Below, one piece after another: positions 54,292 through 62,549 of a stretch of 64,000 nt of DNA (within the stretch, counting starts at the first letter, position 1; every line of letters starts with the position of its first letter). This DNA is from Wenzhouxiangella limi (GTDB lineage: Bacteria; Pseudomonadota; Gammaproteobacteria; Xanthomonadales; Wenzhouxiangellaceae): positions 372,001 to 436,000 of the forward strand of contig NZ_JAAGSC010000031.1 in NCBI RefSeq assembly GCF_010499265.1, given 5' to 3'. The notes below the pieces were generated by a model that saw nothing but the letters and a program-made list of their open reading frames with translations, was not told the origin of the DNA and did no database searches. A program made the position numbers and the translations under genes.

Positions 54292-55631
54292 GCGGCTCCC
54301 AGCGCCTGCAGCAGGCCGCGCGCCTTGGCTTCGGTCTCGGCCAGTTCCGCCTCGGGATCGGAATCGGCCACGATCCCGGCGCCGGTTCGAAACGCCAGCT
54401 GCTGGCCTGAAACCGCCATGGATCGAATCAGGATGTTGAGGTCCATTGCGCCATCCCGGCCGAGATAACCCATCGCCCCGGTGTAGAAGCTGCGTCCGCG
54501 CTGCTCGAGATCGGCAATGATCTCCATGCAGCGAACCTTGGGACAACCGGTAATCGTTCCGCCGGGGAAGACGGCCGCGATGACATCGACCGGGTGGCAT
54601 CCCGGGCGCAGGCGGCCGCGCACGTTGGAAACGATATGGTGCACGTGGGTATAGCTTTCGACCGCCATCAGTTCATTGACCTCCACCGATCCGCTGGTGC
54701 ATACGCGACCCAGGTCGTTGCGTTCCAGATCAATCAGCATGATGTGCTCGGCCCGCTCTTTCGGGTGCGCCAGCAACTCGCTCGACAAGTCCCGGTCGTG
54801 CCGGTCGTCGCGCCCGCGCGGCCGCGTGCCGGCAATGGGCCGGGTCTGGACCAGGCCGTCACGCAGCTCGACCAGGCGCTCGGGGGAAGAGCTGATCACG
54901 GTTCCTCCGGGCAGCCGCGCCATGCCGGCAAATGGCGCTGGATTGGCCGCAGCCAGCGCCCGGTACAGTGCGATTTCGTCCATCGGCTCGTCGGCCAAAA
55001 CCCGCCAGCCGCGCGAGAGGTTGACCTGGAACACGTCGCCCGCAACAATCCACTCCCGGATCCGGCGCACGCCGGCGATGAATGGCTCGGGTGGGTCGGC
55101 CTGGATCCGCAGCATCGGCAATGCAGGCTCTCTTGCAGCGCCGGGCTCGATCCGGGCCAGCTCTGCGGTCGCGCGCTCCAGCCACTCCGGGGTCTCGCCG
55201 ACCAGCCAAGTCGCGCCGTCCTGGTGATCGAACAGCAGGGCCGCCGGGCAACGGGCGGCAAAGGCAAGCGGCAGGCCGTCGTCCGAGGCGGGAAGCTGCA
55301 GTCGAGGTTCGATCTGCCCGACGAGTTCATACCCGAGGTAAATGAACCATCCGCCGCAAAACGGCAGGCCCGCCTGCGACCAGGCGGTTGCTGCCGCCGG
55401 ATCGATCGGAACAAGCTTGCGCAAGCGCGCCAGAAAACCGTCCCCCCCGGGTCCATCGGACCCGAATGAACAAAGCCTTTCGCCGCTTTGGCGAAGCAGC
55501 ATCGACCAGCGTCCCAGCGACGGCGAACCGGCCTCGCTGGCGAGAAGAAAAGACCATTGATCAGGATAAAACCCGTGAACGGCGAGGAGATCAGGGCGAT
55601 CGTCGAGGCGGCGAACGCAGGGCCCGGTCAT
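54288..55631 (-). CDS. pabB: Aminodeoxychorismate synthase component I
   Basis: 447 residues. Makes aminodeoxychorismate from chorismate with ammonia or the PabA glutaminase. Motifs: FQVNLSRGWRVL, PERLVELRDGLVQTRPIAGT, IMLIDLERNDLGRV and AAVFPGGTITGCPKVRCMEI. Its place between fabF and pabC is not the E. coli arrangement, where pabB is elsewhere, but agrees with the pathway. I start at 55631 (MTGPCVRRLDDRP); the frame upstream overlaps fabF. Confidence 0.93.
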   Translation of the reverse strand: MTGPCVRRLDDRPDLLAVHGFYPDQWSFLLASEAGSPSLGRWSMLLRQSGERLCSFGSDGPGGDGFLARLRKLVPIDPAAATAWSQAGLPFCGGWFIYLGYELVGQIEPRLQLPASDDGLPLAFAARCPAALLFDHQDGATWLVGETPEWLERATAELARIEPGAAREPALPMLRIQADPPEPFIAGVRRIREWIVAGDVFQVNLSRGWRVLADEPMDEIALYRALAAANPAPFAGMARLPGGTVISSSPERLVELRDGLVQTRPIAGTRPRGRDDRHDRDLSSELLAHPKERAEHIMLIDLERNDLGRVCTSGSVEVNELMAVESYTHVHHIVSNVRGRLRPGCHPVDVIAAVFPGGTITGCPKVRCMEIIADLEQRGRSFYTGAMGYLGRDGAMDLNILIRSMAVSGQQLAFRTGAGIVADSDPEAELAETEAKARGLLQALGAA

Positions 55632-55659
55632 GGGCTTCCCCGGACGCCGGCTGTCGAAC

Positions 55660-56916
55660 TCAAACCGAGGCAGGGTAACGCCGCAGCAGCAGCGAACCGT
55701 TGGTGCCTCCAAAACCGAACGAGTTGCTCAAGGCATACTCCAGGCTTGTGTCGCGGGCGGCGCCCGGCACCAGGTCCAGGCCCGTGCAATCCGGATCTGG
55801 GTGATCGAGATTGATGGTCGGCGGGACGACCTGTTCGTCGAGCGCAAGCAGGCTGAAAATGGCCTCAACGCCCCCGGCCGCGCCCAGCAGATGGCCGGTC
55901 ATGGATTTGGTCGAGCTCATCATCAGCTGCCCGGCGTGATCGCCGAACAGGCGCTTGACCGCTTCGCATTCGGCGCGGTCTCCGACCTGGGTCGAAGTCC
56001 CGTGGGCATTGATGTAGTCGACCTGGTCGGGATTCACGCCGGCATCGGCCAGCGCATTGGCCATGCAGCGTGCAGCCCCCTCCCCGCCGTCCGGTGGCGA
56101 GGTGATGTGATGGGCATCGCCACTCATGCCGAAACCGATCACCTCGCCGTAGATTCGCGCGCCGCGCCGGCGCGCCCGCTCGAGTTCCTCCAGTACCAGT
56201 ACCCCGGCGCCATTGCTGAGCACAAAGCCGTCGCGCTCGCGATCCCAGGGACGGCTGGCCCGCTCCGGATCCTCGTTGCGCGTGGACAAGGCGCGGGCCG
56301 CGGTAAAGCCGCCGTAGGCCGTCGGTGTCGTGCCGTACTCGGCGCCCCCGGCGATCATGACGTCGGCGTCCCCGTAGGCGATCATTCGCGCCGCCTCACC
56401 GATATTGTGGGTCGCGGTCGTACACGCGGTCACGATGCTGATGTTGGGACCCTGGAAACCGTAGCGGATGGAGATATTGCCGGCGATCATGTTGATGATG
56501 CATCCGGGCACGAAAAACGGTGAAATCTTGCGCGGCCCGCCGTCGAGGAAGCTCTGGTAGGTCTGCTCGATCGTTGCAATACCGCCGATCCCGGAGCCGA
56601 TCGCCAGTCCGTAGCGATCCGGACGGTCAGGATGCTCTTCCAGCCCGGCATCCTCGATCGCCTGGATCGCGGCGGCCATGCCGTAGTGGATGAAACGATC
56701 GGATTTACGCGCTTCCTTCGGGCTCAGGTAGCGCTCCACTTCAAAGTCGCGCACTTCGCCGGCGATGCGCGCCGGAAACCGCTCGGCATCGAAAGCCGTC
56801 AGGGATGTGATGCCGCTGCGGCCGGCCTTGATGGCCGACCAGGCTGACTCGATGTCGTTACCGACCGGCGAGACGCAGCCCAGGCCGGTGACCACGATCC
56901 GGCGATCACCGCGCAT
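55660..56916 (-). CDS. fabF: Beta-ketoacyl-ACP synthase II
   Basis: 418 residues. Condenses malonyl-ACP with acyl-ACP in chain elongation. Active-site Cys165 in [15 protein letters not shown], His in [13 protein letters not shown], and [20 protein letters not shown] with the second His. Full length and well conserved. It follows acpP by 63 bases and is followed by pabB. Confidence 0.97.
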   Translation of the reverse strand: MRGDRRIVVTGLGCVSPVGNDIESAWSAIKAGRSGITSLTAFDAERFPARIAGEVRDFEVERYLSPKEARKSDRFIHYGMAAAIQAIEDAGLEEHPDRPDRYGLAIGSGIGGIATIEQTYQSFLDGGPRKISPFFVPGCIINMIAGNISIRYGFQGPNISIVTACTTATHNIGEAARMIAYGDADVMIAGGAEYGTTPTAYGGFTAARALSTRNEDPERASRPWDRERDGFVLSNGAGVLVLEELERARRRGARIYGEVIGFGMSGDAHHITSPPDGGEGAARCMANALADAGVNPDQVDYINAHGTSTQVGDRAECEAVKRLFGDHAGQLMMSSTKSMTGHLLGAAGGVEAIFSLLALDEQVVPPTINLDHPDPDCTGLDLVPGAARDTSLEYALSNSFGFGGTNGSLLLRRYPASV

Positions 56917-56979
56917 GCCGGGCGCGCCCGAAAACTCGCTCGCTCACCGATCTCATCAGCAACTCCAGCCGAGGCCAGG

Positions 56980-57219
56980 CTATTTATCGACGTTGTTGGC
57001 GATGTAGTCGATCGCCTGCTGGACGCTGGTGATTTTTTCGGCCTCTTCGTCTGGAATTTCGCACTCGAATTCTTCTTCAAGCGCCATCACCAGCTCGACG
57101 GTGTCGAGCGAGTCCGCACCCAGGTCATCCACGAACGAAGCGCTGGGCGTCACCTCTTCTTCCTTGACGCCGAGCTGTTCGATGACGATTTTCTTGACCC
57201 GATCTTCAATACTGCTCAT
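56980..57219 (-). CDS. acpP: Acyl carrier protein
   Basis: 79 residues, acidic. Ser37 in [20 protein letters not shown] carries phosphopantetheine. The N-terminus [20 protein letters not shown] is canonical. A 153-base gap separates it from fabG upstream; a GAGGA stands before the ATG. This gap, unlike the tight joints elsewhere, suggests an internal promoter or leader for the very abundant ACP. Confidence 0.98.
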   Translation of the reverse strand: MSSIEDRVKKIVIEQLGVKEEEVTPSASFVDDLGADSLDTVELVMALEEEFECEIPDEEAEKITSVQQAIDYIANNVDK

Positions 57220-57372
57220 GTTGATAGTCCTCTAGAATCACTCAACCACAACGCTGGCCGGCACCGGGGTGTCGATCAGCGTCACTATTGCAGGATCCCG
57301 CTACCCCGAAAGGCAACGCTTTGATCCGGTGTTGCTTGCTTTTATCAATAGACCCGCTCATTGCTCGCCGGG

Positions 57373-58110
57373 TCAGGTCATGTACATGCCGCCGTTGACG
57401 TGAACGGTCTGGCCTGTGATGTATCCACTGTCCGGACCGGCCAGGAATGAAACGCAAGCGGCAACGTCTTCCGGGCGGCCCAGGTGACCGAGGGGAATTG
57501 TACCCTGTAGACGCTCGCGCTGCTCCGGAGTCAGCGCGCGCGTCATGTCGGTATCGATGAAACCGGGGGCAACGACATTGACCGTGATCCCGCGACTGCC
57601 GACCTCGTGGGCCAGGGCGCGCGAAAAACCGGCCAGTCCAGCCTTGGCGGCGGCGTAGTTGGTCTGGCCTGGATTGCCGGCGTAGCCGACCACCGATGAA
57701 ATGCCGATAATGCGCCCGCGACGCGCCTTGAGCATGCCGCGCAGACTCGCCCGGCACATTCGCATTGCGCCCTTCAGATTGGCTTCGAGCACGGCATCCC
57801 AGTCCTCGTCCTTGAGCCGCATCAGCAGCTGATCGCGGGTAATCGCGGCATTGTTGACCAGCACTGTAACCGGACCGCATCGCTGGCCGATGGTTGCCAG
57901 CGCCTGGTCAATCGAGCCCGCGTCAGTCACATCCAGCACCAGGCCGCGCCCATCGCCCAGCTCGGCCGACACCGCCTCGGCCCCGGCCGGGCTGGTGGCC
58001 GTACCGAATACGGCGGCGCCGTCCTGGCGCAGCCTGCGGGCGACGGCCTGGCCGATACCACGGCTGGCACCGGTGACCAGCACCACCTCTTCGTGCATGC
58101 TCGTTGTCAT
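57373..58110 (-). CDS. fabG: 3-oxoacyl-ACP reductase
   Basis: 245 residues. NADPH-dependent ketoreductase of fatty-acid synthesis. Motifs: LVTGASRGIGQAVARRL, NNAAITRDQLLMRLKDEDWD, the catalytic Ser and Tyr/Lys in GISSVVGYAGNPGQTNYAAA followed by KAGL, and VNVVAPGFIDTDMTRAL. ATG at 58110 overlaps fabD by four bases; the next Met four residues on is an alternative. Confidence 0.97.
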   Translation of the reverse strand: MTTSMHEEVVLVTGASRGIGQAVARRLRQDGAAVFGTATSPAGAEAVSAELGDGRGLVLDVTDAGSIDQALATIGQRCGPVTVLVNNAAITRDQLLMRLKDEDWDAVLEANLKGAMRMCRASLRGMLKARRGRIIGISSVVGYAGNPGQTNYAAAKAGLAGFSRALAHEVGSRGITVNVVAPGFIDTDMTRALTPEQRERLQGTIPLGHLGRPEDVAACVSFLAGPDSGYITGQTVHVNGGMYMT

Positions 58111-59060
58111 TGCTTTCCTCCGTTTTCGGTGAATCTGGAGGCGAGTGCCGCGAGCGCACCGGAATCTTCCAGCGCCACCCACTCGACGCTGCGGTCGGTC
58201 CTTTTGCCGAGGCCGCAGAGAATCCGCCCCGGCCCGGCTTCGGCCACGACCGAGATACCCTCCTTGACCATGGCGTGCACCGTTGCCGTCCAGCGCACCG
58301 GCGCCGAGAGCTGATCAATCAGAGCCGAGCGGATACGCTCGGGCGTCGAGCGGGCGACCGCGTCGACGTTGTGCAGGACCGGGAACGCCGGCGTCCGGAA
58401 CTCGATCTCGGCCAGAACCGCCGCCATCTGCTTGCTGGCCGGCGCCATCAGCGCGCAGTGCGAGGGTACGCTGACCGGTAGCTTCAGCGCTCGCCGGGCG
58501 CCGGCTTCAAGACAGGCGTGGGTCGCGCGCTCTACCGCGGCACTGTCTCCGGCCACGACCAATTGCCCGGGAGAGTTGTAATTGGCCGGCGAGACAACCT
58601 GGTCTTCAGCGACTTCGCGGCAGATCGCCTCGACCACGTCGTCGTCAAGACCCAGCACGGCCGCCATGGCCCCTCTGCCCGGGGGCGCGGCTTCCTGCAT
58701 CAGGCGCGCCCGTTCGGCCACGACTCGGACGGCATCGTCAAACTGCATTGATCCGGCCGCGACCAGCGCCGAATATTCCCCCAGGCTGTGTCCGGCAGCC
58801 ACCTGGGGGGCAATTCCGCCGGCCCGGCGCCAGCTGCGCCATGCGGCCACACCCCCGGCCAGCATCAGCGGCTGGGTCAACTCGGTGCTGTTGAGCGCTT
58901 CGGCCGGTCCTGCGCTGGCCAGCGCCCAGAGATCCTGTCCCAGAACCTCGCCGGCTTCGGCGAAAGTCTCCTCGATCACTCTATCGGAACGGTTCAGGTC
59001 GGCGAGCATGCCGACCGACTGCGACCCCTGCCCCGGAAAAACGATGGCCAGCCTAGACAT
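58107..59060 (-). CDS. fabD: Malonyl-CoA:ACP transacylase
   Basis: 317 residues. Loads malonyl onto ACP. Nucleophile Ser92 in VAAGHSLGEYSALVAAG, the Gln oxyanion residue in VFPGQGSQSVGM and the catalytic His in SVPSHCALMAPA. It overlaps fabH by one base (TGATG) and fabG by four, within the fab operon. Confidence 0.97.
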   Translation of the reverse strand: MSRLAIVFPGQGSQSVGMLADLNRSDRVIEETFAEAGEVLGQDLWALASAGPAEALNSTELTQPLMLAGGVAAWRSWRRAGGIAPQVAAGHSLGEYSALVAAGSMQFDDAVRVVAERARLMQEAAPPGRGAMAAVLGLDDDVVEAICREVAEDQVVSPANYNSPGQLVVAGDSAAVERATHACLEAGARRALKLPVSVPSHCALMAPASKQMAAVLAEIEFRTPAFPVLHNVDAVARSTPERIRSALIDQLSAPVRWTATVHAMVKEGISVVAEAGPGRILCGLGKRTDRSVEWVALEDSGALAALASRFTENGGKQ

Positions 59061-60025
59061 CAGTAAACAATCAGCGCCGAGCCCCAGGTGAAGCCGCCGC
59101 CGAAGGCTTCCAGCAGCAGACGGTCTCCGCGACGCACGCGCCCGCTGCGCACCGCCTCGTCCAGCGCCAGCGGTACCGACGCCGCCGAGGTATTGCCGTG
59201 GCGGTCAACGGTCACGATCACCTGGTCCATGGCCATCTGCAGCTTTTTCGCCGTGGCCTTGATGATGCGCATATTGGCCTGGTGCGGAATCAGCCAGTCC
59301 AGATCGCTCTTGTCGAGCCGGTTGGCTTCCAGCGTTTCATCGACGATCCGTCCCAGGGTATTGACCGCGACCTTGAAAACCTCGTTGCCGCTCATGTGCA
59401 CGCTGATGCCACCGCGCGGCTGGGGCAGGAACCCGCGCGAGACGCCAACGTCGACCTTGAGCAGATCGCGGTAGGCGCCGTTGGCGTGAATATGGGTGGA
59501 GAGAATGCCGGGCTCCTCGTCCGCCGCCAGTACCGCGGCGCCGGCACCGTCACCGAACAGGACGCAGGTCGAGCGATCGCTCCAGTCCAGCATTCGGGTC
59601 AGGGTCTCCGCCCCGACGACCAGGATGCGTTTGGCCGTGCCGGCGCGAATGTACTGGTCGGCCACAGACAGCCCGTACAGGAAACCGGAGCAGGCCGCGT
59701 TCAAGTCAAAGGCGCCGCATTCGCCCATGCCCAGACGGTACTGCAGCAGGCACGCGGTCGACGGGAAAACCACGTCCGGGGTGGTTGTGCCGACCAGCAG
59801 CAGATCGATATCGGTCGGCTGCAGGCCGGCAGCATCGAGCGCTGCGCGCGCCGCCTCCTCGGCCAAGTCGCAAGTTGTCTGGCCATCGGCCGCGATGCGG
59901 CGTTCCGAGATCCCCGTGCGGTCGCGAATCCACTGATCGGTGGTGTCGACGAAGGCTTCGAGGTCCTTGTTGGTCAGGACTTTTTCGGGCAGGTAGCTGC
60001 CGGTTCCAATGATGCGCGCGTACAT
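59060..60025 (-). CDS. fabH: Beta-ketoacyl-ACP synthase III
   Basis: 321 residues. Starts fatty-acid chains from acetyl-CoA and malonyl-ACP. Cys112 in [20 protein letters not shown], His near 245 in [14 protein letters not shown] and Asn near 275 in [14 protein letters not shown] form the catalytic triad. Full length. It follows plsX by 23 bases. Confidence 0.97.
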   Translation of the reverse strand: MYARIIGTGSYLPEKVLTNKDLEAFVDTTDQWIRDRTGISERRIAADGQTTCDLAEEAARAALDAAGLQPTDIDLLLVGTTTPDVVFPSTACLLQYRLGMGECGAFDLNAACSGFLYGLSVADQYIRAGTAKRILVVGAETLTRMLDWSDRSTCVLFGDGAGAAVLAADEEPGILSTHIHANGAYRDLLKVDVGVSRGFLPQPRGGISVHMSGNEVFKVAVNTLGRIVDETLEANRLDKSDLDWLIPHQANMRIIKATAKKLQMAMDQVIVTVDRHGNTSAASVPLALDEAVRSGRVRRGDRLLLEAFGGGFTWGSALIVY

Positions 60026-60048
60026 TTTCAGATTCCCTCTTACGGGCG

Positions 60049-61053
60049 CTAATCGACGGCCCGGAACTGGCTCTCCATGGCCTGACTCAAGCCACCGCGA
60101 ACTTCGCGGGCGGCCAGTCCGATGGCATGGGCCATGCCCGCTGTGCTGGCGCCGCCGTGGCTCTTGATCACCACGCCGCGAACTCCAAGCAGCGCAGCAC
60201 CATTATGCCGCGCCGGGTCAAGGCTGTCACGAAGACGGCGCAGACGGGGACGGGCCAGCCAGCCGCACAGGCTGCCGCCAAGGTGGGCGCGCATCTCGTC
60301 GAACATCAGTCGGACCGCCCCTTCTGCGCTCTTGAGCAGGATATTGCCCGAGAAACCGTCGCAAACCACGAGGTCGACGCGGCCTGCAAACACCTGATCG
60401 GCCTCCACGAACCCGCCGTAGTTCAGGTCCCGATCGGCGTCGATCAGCCGTCCGGCTTCACGCACCAGGTCCGGACCTTTGCCGGGCTCGGTACCGACGT
60501 TGAGCAAACCGACGACGGGTTCCCGCTCGTTGAGCAGGCTGACCGTAATCCGACCAAGACGGGCAAATTCATGCAGGCGTCGGGCATCGACGTGCAGGTT
60601 GGCGCCCAGATCCAGCATCCAGCAGGTGCCGCGCACGGTCGGAAGCGCGCCCATTAGCGCCGGCCGGTCGACGCCCGGCCAGGTTCCCAGCAGATGCCGC
60701 GCCAGGACCATCAGGGCACCGGTGCTGCCGCCACTGACGACCGCATCGGCTTCACCCTCACCGATCCTGCGCAGGGCTTCGCCCATGCTGCTGTCGCGTC
60801 CACGGCGAAGCGCTTCGGCCGGTCCGGCATCGGCTGCCAGGCCGGTCTCAGCGTCGTGAATCTTCAGTCGAGCGCCCAGTGGCGCCGGCCACTCGTCGCG
60901 GACCGACCCGATTTCAGATCCCGGCCCGCAGGCCAGGATGGCAAGATCCGGGTCTGCGTCCAGCGCCTGCCGCGCGGCGGCCAGATTGAGCGCGACCAGC
61001 CCATCGCCCCCAAGAACATCCAGGGCGACAGTGATCTTTGAGCGGTTGTTCAT
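60049..61053 (-). CDS. plsX: Phosphate acyltransferase PlsX
   Basis: 334 residues. Converts acyl-ACP to acyl-phosphate, the first committed step to phosphatidic acid with PlsY. Motifs: [56 protein letters not shown] and [17 protein letters not shown]. The family usually reads ALDAMGGD; here the Ala-Met is Val-Leu. The next gene downstream is fabH, as in most proteobacteria. Confidence 0.95.
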   Translation of the reverse strand: MNNRSKITVALDVLGGDGLVALNLAAARQALDADPDLAILACGPGSEIGSVRDEWPAPLGARLKIHDAETGLAADAGPAEALRRGRDSSMGEALRRIGEGEADAVVSGGSTGALMVLARHLLGTWPGVDRPALMGALPTVRGTCWMLDLGANLHVDARRLHEFARLGRITVSLLNEREPVVGLLNVGTEPGKGPDLVREAGRLIDADRDLNYGGFVEADQVFAGRVDLVVCDGFSGNILLKSAEGAVRLMFDEMRAHLGGSLCGWLARPRLRRLRDSLDPARHNGAALLGVRGVVIKSHGGASTAGMAHAIGLAAREVRGGLSQAMESQFRAVD

Positions 61054-61076
61054 GACCCCGGTGGGACGGCCCCGGG

Positions 61077-61277
61077 TCAGGACTCTTCTTCGTCCTCGAT
61101 CTCGGGCGCGACGTCGATGACCTGGCGTCCGCGATAGAAACCCTCGGCCGACACGTGATGACGCCGGTGCGTTTCGCCGGTGCTGACCTCTTCGGACAGC
61201 GTTGGCGACTGAAGACCATCGTGCGACCGGCGCATGCCGCGACGGGCTGGGGACTTGCGGTTCTTCTGAACGGCCAT
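61077..61277 (-). CDS. rpmF: 50S ribosomal protein L32
   Basis: 66 residues. It starts [20 protein letters not shown], contains the typical [19 protein letters not shown] and ends in an acidic tail. No zinc cysteines, as in other gammaproteobacterial C-minus forms. It lies between yceD and plsX as in E. coli. Confidence 0.97.
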   Translation of the reverse strand: MAVQKNRKSPARRGMRRSHDGLQSPTLSEEVSTGETHRRHHVSAEGFYRGRQVIDVAPEIEDEEES

Positions 61278-61306
61278 GTGCTTTGTAACTCCTGTACAGT
61301 CAAATC

Positions 61307-61810
61307 CTAATCGCGCTTGCGGGACAACGCCGCCAGTACCGCGAACGGCCGATGGCTTTCAGCCTCTTTCGCCGCCTGCGTCCCGACCGGTTCCGAGTCG
61401 GGCGCCTTTGGCACCAGCGGCAAAGCCAGCAGCACTTCTTCGGCCACCAGGTCAGCGACGCTTAACCGCGGCTCCGAGATCAGCAGCGGCTCGTAATCTT
61501 CCGGCAGTCGGTCAACTTCGGTCTCCGAGGCGACAATGGCCACCACCGACTCGCTGTCTATCCACTGCCCAAACGGTCGCAGCGAGCGCTGGCAGACCAT
61601 CGGCACCTCGCCGCTCACGTGAACCCGCACCCGAACCTCGCGCTGGTCATCCAGATCGAAGCTCAGCTCGAAGTCGATCTCGGCCTCACCCGGATCGTCA
61701 ATCAGCCCGCGAACGGGACGCAGATCCGAAAGCCGGATCGAGCCTGAAAACTCTCGCCTCGCCTGCGCGGCCTTGAACGGATCCAGCCAGTCCGGGTAGT
61801 CTCGCGACAT
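61307..61810 (-). CDS. yceD: YceD/DUF177 family protein
   Basis: 167 residues. Signature [20 protein letters not shown] with one conserved cysteine, an acidic [12 protein letters not shown] stretch, and [20 protein letters not shown]-type segments. DUF177 proteins head the rpmF operon and have been linked to 23S rRNA handling in plants and bacteria; the bacterial role remains unclear. It lies 29 bases upstream of rpmF and opposite maf. Confidence 0.9.
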   Translation of the reverse strand: MSRDYPDWLDPFKAAQARREFSGSIRLSDLRPVRGLIDDPGEAEIDFELSFDLDDQREVRVRVHVSGEVPMVCQRSLRPFGQWIDSESVVAIVASETEVDRLPEDYEPLLISEPRLSVADLVAEEVLLALPLVPKAPDSEPVGTQAAKEAESHRPFAVLAALSRKRD

Positions 61811-61820
61811 AAGCCGGCCA

Positions 61821-61850
61821 TTGTATCATCGGAAATGTCTGGTCCACAAT
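61821..61850 (-). promoter_or_regulatory. Promoter of the yceD-rpmF-fab operon
   Basis: On the minus strand TTGTGG (61850-61845), 18 bases, then TACAAT (61826-61821) preceded by TG as an extended -10 (TGATACAAT). It places transcription start about four bases before the yceD ATG, without a Shine-Dalgarno, so a leaderless or near-leaderless message is suggested. Confidence 0.55.
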
Positions 61851-61871
61851 ATGGGCTGACTTGTCTTTGCA

Positions 61872-62462
61872 ATGCTGACCATGGCTTCTTCGCCCCGCCT
61901 GCTTCTCGCTTCGTCCTCGCCGTATCGACGCGCCCTGCTCGACCGCCTGCAGCTGGAATTCTCCACCCTGGCGCCGGAGGTTGACGAATCCCCTCTTGCC
62001 GGCGAAACGCCGGCTGCTCTGGCCCTGCGCCTCGCCCGCCTGAAGGCGGAAACCGTGGCGGATGCGGTGCCAGGTGCGGTGGTCATCGGCTCCGACCAGG
62101 TCGTCGAATGCCAAGGCCGGGCTCTTGGCAAACCGGGTACCGCCGAGCGAGCCGAGCGCCAGCTGGCGGAGCTTCAGGGCCAGACCATACTGTTCCACAG
62201 CGCGCTTTGCGTGACCGACGGCCAGGCACTTTACGTTGAGAGCGTGCCAACCACGGTCCGGATGCGCCGCCTGGATGGCGAGCAGATCCATCGCTATGTC
62301 CGGCTGGAACAGCCGCTGGACTGTGCCGGCGCGTTCAAGAGCGAAGCCCTGGGCATCAGCCTGATCGAGTCTCTGGAAAGCGATGATCCGACGGCGCTGG
62401 TCGGGCTTCCGCTGATCGCCACGATCCGCCTGCTGGGACGCTTCGGGATCCATCTGCCGTAA
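61872..62462 (+). CDS. Maf-type nucleotide pyrophosphatase (YceF)
   Basis: 196 residues from the ATG at 61872; an ATG three codons on is an alternative. Maf fold: LLLASSSPYRRALLDRLQLE, VVIGSDQVVECQGRALGKPG and FKSEALGISLIESLESDDPT with GLPLIATIRLL at the end. YceF-type enzymes hydrolyse 7-methyl-GTP and so sanitise nucleotides. Its position, divergent from yceD, matches E. coli yceF. Substrate by homology only. Confidence 0.92.
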   Translation: MLTMASSPRLLLASSSPYRRALLDRLQLEFSTLAPEVDESPLAGETPAALALRLARLKAETVADAVPGAVVIGSDQVVECQGRALGKPGTAERAERQLAELQGQTILFHSALCVTDGQALYVESVPTTVRMRRLDGEQIHRYVRLEQPLDCAGAFKSEALGISLIESLESDDPTALVGLPLIATIRLLGRFGIHLP

Positions 62463-62549
62463 TCGGCGCTGCGGCCTTCTCCGGCCGGTGGGCGGCCCTG
62501 AAAATGCTACACTTCCGACCATACGTAGCTGAATGGGAAGCATCCGAGC

